Assembly: GCA_024291935.2 (NCBI GenBank)
Contig: CM044307.1
Location: 101,127,461 to 101,191,460 of the forward strand
DNA from: Okapia johnstoni
Lineage: Eukaryota; Chordata; Mammalia; Artiodactyla; Giraffidae
DNA length: 64,000 nt
Reading direction: 5' to 3'
Both the position numbers and the translations under genes were made by a program. The notes under the pieces were generated by a model. The model did no database searches and had not been told where the DNA came from. It saw nothing but the letters and a program-made list of their open reading frames with translations. Shown one piece after another: positions 38,701 to 50,700 of the stretch. Positions within the stretch are counted from its first letter, which is position 1. Each line of letters starts with the position of its first letter.

Positions 38701-41700
38701 AGTCGAACACAACAACCTTTAAGTTATAGTGTTTACTGTTGTCCTTTAGTTGCTAAGTTGTGTCTTTTGCGACCCCATGGACTATAGCCTACCAGGCTGC
38801 TCCATCCATGGAATTTCCCAGGCAAGAATACTGGAGTAGATTGCCATTTCCTTCTCTGGGGATTTTCCTGACCAGGGATAAAACCCATATCGCCTGCAGT
38901 AGCAGGTGGGTTCTTTACCATTGAGCCACCAGGGAAGCCCTAAATTAGAGAATGCAGACATCAAAATTTCAGTACCTCCAAAGCTGGCCAGGTAACAAGA
39001 AGTCTTAACAGTTTAGCCTCCCTAATGTTTGTGCAGGATACACATACACTTATATTGGTAGAAATAAGATTGTTACATCTACTTGTAAGAGAGATTAAGG
39101 AGAAATCCTCGTAGTTCAACTCAAATTATTTTTTGCTATCTTTCATAAATCTTTTCTTCTTCTTTTTTAAACAATCAAAATAAAACTAACCCTCTGAAAA
39201 TCCTTTCCAAATTTGTGTAACTGAAGTTTAGGTATCACTTAGGATTTTCTGTTAGAGTCACTAAATAGCTCGTCTTGAATAGATAAGAGAGGGGCCCACT
39301 TCTAGAATTGAAACTTTTGGGGAAATGGATGTTAATTTATTTAATAGAAGGTTTGTACATTTTAAACTAGAAGTACAGTGTAATAATCTATCTTCCAAGC
39401 TTAATAAGTATAGAAATACTCAATTTTAAGTTGCCTCTCAACCCTTGACACACTCTCTTTTCTCTGCTTAATATTTCTTCATGTCATCAAGCATAGTATA
39501 TATTTTAGTTACATTTTGTCATAAATTTTGTTAACTGTTTTCCTATAATAGGGCATATTTTATGAGGGCGGGTATTTTTTTTTTTGTTTTGGCTGACATT
39601 ACTTTGTCAAGAAAAGTAAATTATGTGATAGAACAATTCTATCCATCATTCAGGATTCACCAGCAAGTGTTTGAACCATGGGAATGCTTTCTGGTACAAT
39701 AGCTGTACCAACCTATGTGCTTGCTTTCTCAGTTTAGATTCCTCAAGAGGCAGCAGGTGATAACAGAAAAGCTTTAGTTGAAGCACTGGGGGAGGCAGGC
39801 ATTGACCCAGGCTTTGTCACAGTCAAACAACCCCAAGCAGCCCTTCTTGGGGTTATTTTCTTGATCAGCTGGGTTCTGTACTTTTCAATTTCTTGTAAAA
39901 GATAGCTTATCCGTTTTAATGGAAAGATAATATATATTTCTTGGAGCTGAATTTAAATAGTGGTTTAGGATTTTTATATGGAATTTAGGCTAGCATAGTG
40001 AGCACTTAAAATTATAGTTTTATAAAACAAAAGTGTCATTCAAGTAGATTTTCAAGAATACTGGCCCTTTGTTAAATCTAGGAGATCACACTTAAATTTT
40101 AACTCAGAGAAAATATTTCTTTGAAGATTTCCATTTGTATAATAAAAAGAAGATGGTTTCCTTATTATTCAGCTAAATTGCTTATAATAATGCTCTTCTT
40201 GGCCTAGGGCCTATCTCATAGCAGGTGCTAGAGAAATGTTTACCAACAGGAAATCAAATGTGTGAGACTCTGCACCTCATATTTTACCTTTCTCGATTTC
40301 AGTTGTCTCCCCTGTGAAATGAAGGGATTTGGTACATATGAACCTGTGAATAGTTTTCAGAATTAATCTGTGCATTCATGTTAGTTTGCATTGTTATTGT
40401 TTTCTGCCTAGGTTGCATGGGGTTTTTCTTAAATTTATGGGAGATTATCAGATTTTTAGAATCACCACTCATCTCTACTAGCATCTTTTATTTTGTTTTC
40501 AAAAATTGTGTACTTAATCAAATTTACTGTGAAAAGAGATCACGTGACAAATGACTAAACCAAGGAATACCCACAACAGAACAACTATACCTCCCTGCAG
40601 TGAACATCCCATTGCAATGGAATATCTTTATAAAACATGACTCACTTTTCTCAAGTATAGTTTTTGTAAACTTGCAAACTTAAAAAATATTATTCATACT
40701 AACTTTCACCTTCAATTTAAAATGAATTTCTTGTGTTTTTAATTTTAATAAGTGTAGATTATGACAGGAAAGTCTTCTTATTTATTCTCCAATGTAAATT
40801 TTAGTTATTTTCTTATTCTTAAATTGAAATCTTATGACTAGATAATTATCTGCAAACACACTTGTGCAAATGATTACAGGCATTTGAATCGTTTCTTTGG
40901 GGACTATACCTTTGTTAACGAGTATTCTTAATTTTATAGTTTTTATTTCATGTAGCCATGTTCACTTCCTGGAGAGAAACCCAATAATTTAAAAATTTTG
41001 AGACAAATATATGAACATACCTACTAACCTCTCATCTTACTCACATTATTGTTTATAATTTTCAGTTAGCATGGCTATTTTAGTAAAAAAGATTTTTTTC
41101 CTTTCATTTCTTTAATTACTAACACCTGCTCTTTCCTGTAATACTTTCTGATGGAAGGAGGACGGTGTTCTTTTAAAAGGATCCTAGGTGACTTACTGTG
41201 CTTTTAAAATGCCTGTTTCATTTTCTTCAGTTCTCTTATGTCTCAGTTCTCTTGTATGTGTACATGTTTGTGAAACATGGAAAGACTAGACATTGGATCA
41301 GGAGTTTAACTCTTCAGTGTGACCCTTGCTTAAACAGATCAAATCGTATGCAACTTAAAAATTATGAATATAATCCCTATGCAATACTGCATGTAAAGTA
41401 TCTTTATTCTTAAAGATATGCTTTGCAGCATTAAAGCTGTAAATCATAATTAATCATGCCTAGACTTTTTTCGTGGGGAAATGATGATTTGTATCAAGGT
41501 GATATTTTGGGGATAGGAGCTCTTAATTCCTTATAGCCAATTTTAAAACAAAATTAAACAAAATCACCACTCAAGCAATGTGTTTACACACTTTGAGCAT
41601 TGTTTGTTCTTACTTCAAAATTGTTGAGCAGCATTTTTAGATTATCTTAAACTCTCTGTAAGTATAAAATCTAAATACATATGCAGAAATAGATATAATT

Positions 41701-44700
41701 TTTATTGCATTTACTTCACTATTAAAATTTCAAAAATGTTGAGATTTTCCATAGGGTGGTTCCTTGGGAAATCTAATTGCTTGGTTTATTCAACAATTTT
41801 GAATAATAATTATCTTTTATTTCTCAGTCACTTCAAGAAAGAAATATATCATCTGTAATTGATGTTTCATCATAATTCTTAGATTGCTTGTGTTCTGTTT
41901 TTCAAGTTTAACATTGCCTCAGACAATTGGACAGATTTTCATTGAGAAACTAGCTGACTATATTCTGGTGAAAACAACCTTTGGTTTTTCATTGGCTTGG
42001 GATGGAATATCTGGAATTTACTTGAAGCTGTCTGAGGAGCATAAAGGGAAATCATGTGGCCTATGTGCAAACTACAATGGTATTCAATCTGATGATTTCA
42101 TCATTCAGCAAGGTGAGCAGGTGGAGGAGAAGAAATGGGTGGGTACTTCTGAAGTCTTTCTGCACTGAGCACTCTGTTTATATGCCCAGAAGGGTACAAA
42201 ACTTGTTCTAGGTTGGGTAAAAAATGGTAGCTATTATTTGCCTGCTTACATGATTTTAAGTGACGTTTGAACAGGAAAATGTTTTTGTGTTATTCTTGAA
42301 TTCCATGAGCTAATTTACATTTGTTAAATTAATACAAGTCAGGTTTTACTCATGTAACAAATACTAACTGAGCATTTACTTTGTGTCTGGCACTGTTGTA
42401 GGAGCTTGGGATATGTCAGGGAACAAAGCAAAAACTCCTCCCTTCTTGGGGCTTATATTTTAGTGATTCAAACTCATTTGGGGCAAACTTGTCTACTTTT
42501 GGGCAAAACATATTTTGCTTCTAGTCTGGATAGGAATAAATTAAATGACTGCCACACAATAGTTTTGTGAATATAATAAAATTTAAGCAGAATTTATAAA
42601 CGTTGAAAAATAACTTGGAAAAGTTTTTTTTTTTTTTATCATGTATGATGATGTCCACATCATTCACTCAACTTCATTATAAGTTATGAAACTAATCTCA
42701 GTGAGCTATTAAAAATAGGTTCTGTTTTAGTATGGGTGCTAGTGTGCAGTGGCAACAAAATAAGAGAATTACAGGACTTATTCATGATTTGTAGCCATAT
42801 ATAAATGTGTAATAAAAAAGAATGCTATGCTTAGTGCCAGAAGACCTGGCTTTGAATCTTGTTCTAAGTCTTACAAGTTTTATAACTTGAGGCATCTCAA
42901 TTAATCTCTCTGATACTCAGTTTCTTCAGCTGTAAAATATGGATTAAGATAATTTGGAACTCACAGTATTATTAATAATAATAGCATAGATTCATACTAT
43001 TTATAGTAATAATTAATATGAATACATGGGCTTCCCAGATGGCTCAGTGGTAAAGAATCTACCTGCTAAGCAAAAGACGTGAGTTTGATCCCTGGATCAG
43101 GAAGATCCCCTGGAGAAGGAAATGGCAACCCACTCCAATATTCCTGCCTGGGAAATCCGTTGGACATAGGAGCCTGGCAGGCTACAGTCCATGGGGTCAG
43201 AAAAAATTGGACATGACTTAGCGACTAAACAACAATAACAGTATGACTACATAGCTATATTATTCCCAACTCTTACAGCATCATTCATGTAAGTGAAAGT
43301 CGCTCAGTCGTGTCCGACTCTTTGTGACAAGAATAGACTATATAGTCCATGGAATTCCCTAGGCCAGAATACTGGAGCCTTTCCCATCTCCAGAGGATCT
43401 TCCCAACCCAGGGATCAAACCTGGGTCTCCTGCATTGAGGCAGATTCTTTACCAGCTGAGCCATGTAAGGTGGGTATTTTCTTAATTTTACAATGAGGAC
43501 ACAAGGTGATGTGCCCAATGTAACATAGCTTGTAAATGCTGCTATCAGAATTGAGTTATAGCTCCAACTCACTCCCAATGCTATGCCTAGATAAATATGA
43601 GAGATATTGACTTTAATCTGTAAAGTGCTATATAATACTTTTTGTTTTACATTATAAGATTAATAAGAAGAGTTGCCCATATGTTGTATTTTAAGGGAAT
43701 GAAAGTGCTACTTAGAGAGTGAGTTCTGGAATCAAATTCTGCTTTGCCACTTATTAAACTTTCTAAGTTTAATGGTATGCTGGTAGTGTATACTTCATAG
43801 AGTTGCAAGGTTTAAATGAGATAATCTGTGTAAAATACTTAGTACAGTGCCTGGCGTGGCACATTGTTAATTACTGAATTATTTACTGATATTTATTGTT
43901 AATTACTGTTAATTATTATGTTAGTTATTGTTAATTACTGGCTAATTTATAGTCATCTCCAAGTGCTCTCAATAAGCCTATAATGGAGCTAACAGGAAAA
44001 TGTTTGATTAAAGACATTGCTTTAAGAGGCCCTTGTTAAAATGCAAACATTTTACCTGGATGGATACTGCTTCATCAGTATGAGTTTACTAGTAGCTAAA
44101 GAGCAGGGCTTCAAGGAGTCAATTTTCTTACATAAAAGATGGAGATAATAATAATAATCCTGAGGCCTTCCCAGATTGTGAGGATCTAATGAGAAAATGT
44201 AAGTGAAAGTGTTTAAAAGCGAGCACAATACAAGTATGCAGCATAGAGATCATCCTGAAATGGTGTTTTGCGTCCAGTTGGGTATTTAGAAATGAGAGAG
44301 TTCGCAAAGTTGTCTGTTGAGACTATATTAGGGAGTAGGGTTTTGGACCCAGGCAGAACCAATCAGATGTTAATTACTGATTTATTTTTCTTCTGTATCA
44401 AAGCTTTATGAGTATTATTGAGAGCTAGAAAAGAGTTAAAGAAGACTACTACGGGTAACTTCCCCGGGGACATTTAGGGAGCATGGTACAGAAATTGGGA
44501 TAGAAAATAGCATCTGCTCTTGTTAGAGGCAGAGAGATTTGGATTAGGATTTGAGTTAAAAGTCAGACAGACTTTGATAACCTGGAACATGGAATGGTTG
44601 CTCGCAGTGACATAATTGGGCTGCATGTAAAGGACTGTTAGCAGGTTACTTGTGGGAGAAGACCAGAAGGAGGAAATTTGACTGAATTATGGCTGGCAGT

Positions 44701-47700
44701 AGGCAAGAAGGATCCTGGAAAGTATGTAGAAGAAGCCTGAAGAGAGATTTCCGCTTTCTCACAATTTTATTTAGTGTATAGTGTAAAGCAGGCTTCCCAG
44801 GTGGCGCTAGTGGTAAAGAACCCGCCTGTCAATGCAGGAGATAAAGGAGATGAGGGTTTGATCCCTGGATCAGGAAGGTTCCCTGGAGGAGGACATGGCA
44901 ATCCACTCCAGTACTCTTGCCTAGAGAACCTCATGGACAGAGGAGCCTGGTGGGCTACAGTCCATAGGGTCGCAAAGAGTTGACTATGACTGAAGCGACT
45001 TAGCACGCCTGTACATAGTATAAAGCAGAATGATTTAAAAAAAAAACTTACAATAATTTATAAGGATGTGACTAGAACCTGCCTTTTGATTTTCTTCCAT
45101 ATGGTAATAATGCAAGATGATGTCCATAGTTGAGCTGTATTATCTTTAGCTTAAAGATGCCTAGTATTCATGTATCCCCTCCCTTTTGAACCTTCCTCCC
45201 ATCTCCCATTTGTATGCCTATGGCTGATTCATGTTGAGGTTTGACAGAAAACAAGAAAATTCTGTAAAGCAATTATCCTTCAATAAAAAAATAAATTAAA
45301 AAAAAAGATGCCTAGTATTTTTTTTGAAACAGTCTGTACTTTGCTGATTAGATAAATCTTTAGAGGCAGAACTGAATGCCATTGAATTCATAGTTTCTTA
45401 ACAGCGATTAAAATTGTATTTTTCTGTGCATTCCTATGCATTCTTCAGTCATGACTTCACAAAGAAATGAGCCTTTTCAGAATTTCTGTAGATATAGAAA
45501 GATCTAATTTGTTGTCTAGTTGAGATTCTTATTCCATAATTCATGTCTGTAGCTAGCTACGCATCATCATAGAACCCCTGATTTTCTCTTGTTTTTCCCA
45601 GCATAATAATTAATAGTGTCTCTCTTTCACTCTCAGAAGTGTCCCAATATGGACAAAACATTACTTCATTTGTAGCACATTTTATATGAAGCATTTTAAT
45701 TTTAGTGTTAAATTGGAGCTGCAGTTTTAGTAAGGTTCTGACTAGTGTCAAGTAGAATGAAAGGGCTGTCTGAAAATTTTTATACCAAACTTTTACTTAT
45801 GTTTTTAGTTTTATGTGTATTTTCTCTCCTCTTTGCCGTACACACTACAGGCTAATTAGTACTTTACTGGTATGCATGTGGTGCCACTCGCTTTCAACCC
45901 TCCCCCATGTTCCTTCAATGAAGTTTGCTTTTTCTACTCCAATGGTATTATTGGTATTTGATACTTAAACTTTGTTCAATTTATGGATATTATGCTAAAG
46001 TAATTCTATAGTCTAATATCATTGGTAATTATAAAGTTACTGAGTTTAGCTTTTTGACCAAAAATTTTATGTTGGTGAACTGTGTGCTTGTGGAAAGGGA
46101 TCCTATTACACATATTTTTGTGTGTGTGTTTGTGTGAAATAGAGGACTATACAGAAGACATTGCTGTGTTTGCAAATAGTTGGTCGGTGCAAACTCCAGA
46201 TGACACCAAATGTGTACCCACACCTTCAGATTTTCCAAATCCTTGCTCCAGCGGAATGCCAGCATTTGAGGTAAATATGATGTGAAAAACTTTGGCATGT
46301 TGGATACAGCACACGTATAATTGTATTTGTATGTTTCACACTAAGCATTTTTAGTGTAAACACAGCATAATTAAATACTATTAAATTCCAGAAATGTAAT
46401 GCAAGAAGAATAAATTTATGTTTACTTCCAAAGTGGTGCTCATTATGAAAATAGTTAGAAAATGTTGTTTAAATTTATAAGCCTACATACCTTCTCTTTC
46501 CTAGTAAGAACAGAGAATCTTGCAAATAGATCAACAGAAAAAAAAGAGAGTACATGTGTATCATTTAGTATGTTCTAGTGACTACCATCTTTTTCTGAAT
46601 AGGCAATCTTCTTCAAGTGTCAGATACTGTTGCAATTTCCCTTTTTGAGCTGCCATGAATATATTGATCCGTATTTATATATTGCCAGCTGCGTTAATGA
46701 TCTTTGCAAGTAAGTGAAATAATTAGTATTTATAATAAAATTCTTTTATCCAAAAAGAGCAAAAACCATTCTATAACTTTACTATCTCAGCAGTTGATGG
46801 AATGTAGTGGGAAATGTCAAACATAAGCTGTACTAACAGCTATTAAAAACTTACTGGGTAATAGTCACATTGCTCTTGAAAATATGTGATGATAATGATG
46901 CTGATGATGAAAGTCGCTCAGTCGTGTCTGACTCTTTGCGACCCCATGGACTGTATAGTCCATGGAATTCTCCAGTCCAGAATACTGGAGTGGGTAGCCT
47001 TTCCCTTCTCCAGGGATCTTCCCAACCCAGGGATCGAACCTAGGTCTCCCACATTGCAGGCGAATTCTTTACCAGCTGAGCCACAAGGGAAGCCTGAAAG
47101 TATGTGTGTTATTTTCAAATATCTTTTGATATTGATTTCTAACATACTTCCACAGTGATAAGAGAACAGACTCTGTATGATTTCAATACGTTTAGGCCAT
47201 GAAATTTTGCACCTTGTTTTATGTCCCTGGATATTGTCCAGTGTCTCCTAGTTTATAGTCTATGGGAACTTGAATAGAATTTGTATCCTACTGTTGTATG
47301 AAAATTGTATAAGTCTTAATTATTTTTCATTGGTTCATGGTGCTTTCTAGGTCTACCATATCCTTCTACTTTATTGTATATTCATTCTATTAATTTTTGA
47401 GAGTTTGATATTGAAACTCCAACTAAAAAAGAGTATAAACAATCATGAAAATATGAAAAAGTGAGATATGAGTTATATTGATGATAAAGTTACAGATTCT
47501 GCTAAGAACATTGCCTTATGTATTGCCTATGTGTGTAACTGAAAGAAATGCCAAATATAAGCAGGAAATTAGGGAAAACAAACATGTAATATTTTTCACA
47601 CCAAGGTTACATGCTCCTGCATTCACTCCTGGGTTAAGAACTCCAGACAAAAGTGGTTGTCTAGGGAGTATATTCAGTGAGACTCATCATAATATGTTCA

Positions 47701-50700
47701 TCAATATAGATTACCATTATTGAAGTTTTTATATTTTTTTCAAAAATTTAACAAGTAAAAGATACATGGACAGCAATATTCATAGCAGCACTATTAACAA
47801 TAGCCAAGAAATGGAAACAGTTTAAGTGTCCATGAACAGATAAATGGATAAAGAAGATGTGGCATAAGGGGACATATGTATATGTATGGCAGATTCATGT
47901 TGATGTATGGCAAAAACCAACACAATATTGTAAAGCAAAGATCCTTGGATTCAAACTAAATTAAGAAAAAAGATGTGACATATCTGTGTATACAATGGAA
48001 TACTACTCAGTCATAAAAAGAATGAAAGAATGTCATTTGCAGCAACATGGATGAACCTAGAGGTTATCAGGCTAAGTCAGACAAACACAAATACCATATG
48101 CTATCACTTACATGTGAAATGTAAAATATTATGCAAATTAACTTATTTATGAAATAGAAACAGACAATCGTAGAAGACAAGCTTATGTTACCAAAGGGGA
48201 AAGGCTATGGGAGGGATAAATTAGGAGTTTGGGATTAGCAGATACAAACTCCTGTATATAAGATAGATAAAGAACAAAGTCCTATTGAGCAGAGCAGGGA
48301 ACTGTATTCAATATCCTGTAATAAAACATAGTGGAAAAGAAAATGAAAAAGAATGTGTATATATGTATAACTGAATCACTTTGCTATACACCAGAAACTA
48401 ACACAACATTGTAAATCAATTATACTTCAATTTAAAAAAATTACCAAATGTATGTGATTAGCTATCTTGAATGTTAGAGAGTATCTCAAGAAATTTTTAA
48501 TATGCTTATATTTTTAAGAATTCCAAGAAGTATAAATGGTACATGGAAACATTGTTATGAGAGACCAGACTAATTTTTGTTTGAATAAAACCTCTGAAAT
48601 TAAATCCTGGTAGCTTGTTAGGAGGTTTAAGTTTACCAAAGGTGGAAACAAACAGGAAAGGTGGAAACAAACAGGAAAAGTGAAAACAAATAAGAAAGGT
48701 TGAAGTAGTATGAAATTATGTTACTTATAATCACTCTGCCTTTAATTTGATTAAGATAATTATAAAAATAATGAATGCAATTATATTTTCCGAATATTAA
48801 AATGAGATTGTTTGGGATACTTCTTAATTTTGAGTTAAGTACAGTTATACCTTTATTTGTATGTATAGTCTGAATTTCAAATAAATAAATAAATAAATAA
48901 ATAAATAAATTTCAGGGATTTTTAAACTAATGCAGGAGCTTTGAAAGAATACTCCCTCTGTCCAAAATATTGAGTACTGACCTTTCTTTATATTTAACAA
49001 CATTCTGTTCTCTATTTGGTTTTACTTTTCATGTAAGTGCTGTCTTGGTATAGCTCTGTTCTCTTAGTCTCCTTTGGAGGGATCTGTAGGTACTCCATTG
49101 CCCTTATTTCAGGCAGGTCCAGAAAGTCATTCTCCATTTATTCGTTGGGATATTGTTTGGCGGCTTCAATTGGCAGAATATCAGGGGCTTCAATTAAATT
49201 GAATGCTTGTATTTCTCTCATGTGAAGTTCAGGCTGGCAAGAGGTCTGGGGTTCATAGTGTGTGTCTGCTCCACGAGTTTTCCATTGACTCAGAGATACT
49301 ATTGGCTATGTCATCTCCCAGGGCCTAGGGTATTATTCTCAATTTCATTGTCAAAAACTGTCTCACCACTGCCATGTCCATCTTTTAGCCCTTAGGAAGG
49401 CAGAAAAAGAAAGAACTGTCATAGCTTAGTCAGTAAAGAATCTGCCTGTGGTGCAGGAGACCTGGGTTCAATCCCTGGGTTGGGAAGATCCTCTGGAAAA
49501 GGAAATGGCAACCCATTCCAGTGTTCTTGCCTGGAAAATCCCATGGACAGAGGAGCCTGGTGGGCTACAGTCCATGGGGTCGCAAGAGTCAGACACGACT
49601 TAGGGACTAAACCACCACCACCAGCATTTTTAAGGAAGAGATCTAGAAGTTTCATGCACATTTTCACTTTTAACCCTTTGGCCAGAACTTAGAAACCTGG
49701 CCACCCCTAGCAGTAAGGACAGCTGGGAAATGTTGTCTTTGGCTGGGCAGCCATATGCCCAGCAAAAACTGCAGGTTCTAATATTAAAAAGAAGAGGGAA
49801 CTTGCACAAAATATAGCCTGCTGTACCTGCTTCATCTGAAATTTCATCATTAAGAAGTTAACATTTTTGTCTTTTGAAATTTTGTTGTGTTTACATTTTG
49901 AATTTTGAAACCTAGTTGCTTTCTTTAGAGCAAATAAAAACAGCAGAATAGTGAAACACCTTTACTGGTTGAAATCAACTGACACCTTAAGATATGTATT
50001 TGAGCTGAAGAAGCCAGGCAAAGCAGGCATGTAAACCAAAGAAAAGACTATGCAAGTGAATAAGTGTGTATTGATAAAATGGAAGAGGGAAGGTACCAGA
50101 GTTGGCCTTTTACTCTCCTCAATAGTCCATCCAGGACTACACTCACCTACATTCTTTTTCCCCTAAAGGAGATTCTGTTCATTTCTTATATTAAAGGACT
50201 GCTTCACAGGGATCATATACCCTGATTATATAATTATGAATCTGTTGAATACAAATTTCCTGCTTGGATTATGATAATATGAATTCAATTTAATACATAT
50301 TTCCTGAGTGTCTATTCTGAGCTGAGCATTATGCCATATCTTGGTGCAATAGAAACAATTTATTATGCTGATTTTTAATTTATTTTGTTTTACTTAAAAA
50401 TTTTTTTTCATTAAGTGTAATTGATTCACAATATTATATTAGTTTCAGGTATATAACATAGTGATTCCATATGTTTATGGATTATTTTCTATTTAGTTAT
50501 TATAAAATATTGACTATATTCTCTACACTGTACATTACATGCTTATATCTTGTTTATTATATACCTAGTAGTTTGGACCTCTTAACCCCTATTTTCTCCT
50601 ATTTTGTCCCACTCCACCCCCTCTCCCCACTAGTTTGATAACCATTAGTTTGTTTTCTGTGAGTCTGCTTTTCTTTTGTTATATTCATTCATTTTTTTTT

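Larger units (their letters stand above)
38395..41906 (+). other. OTOGL intron 7
   Basis: 3512 bases. Two facing Bov-tA SINEs and one L2-like relic; 39600-41900 holds nothing recognised. Confidence 0.65.
42113..46142 (+). other. OTOGL intron 8
   Basis: 4030 bases. Holds an ancient MIR/L2-type relic at about 42350-42475, three Bov-tA SINEs (two facing each other), and a short L1 tail. 43480-44770 and 45320-46110 have no recognised feature. The intron ends in a TG-rich 3' splice site. Confidence 0.65.

Noticed and set aside
41198..41413. 71-codon plus-strand frame just upstream of exon 8
   Set aside because: No flanking splice sites in phase with OTOGL, and the translation is not otogelin-like.
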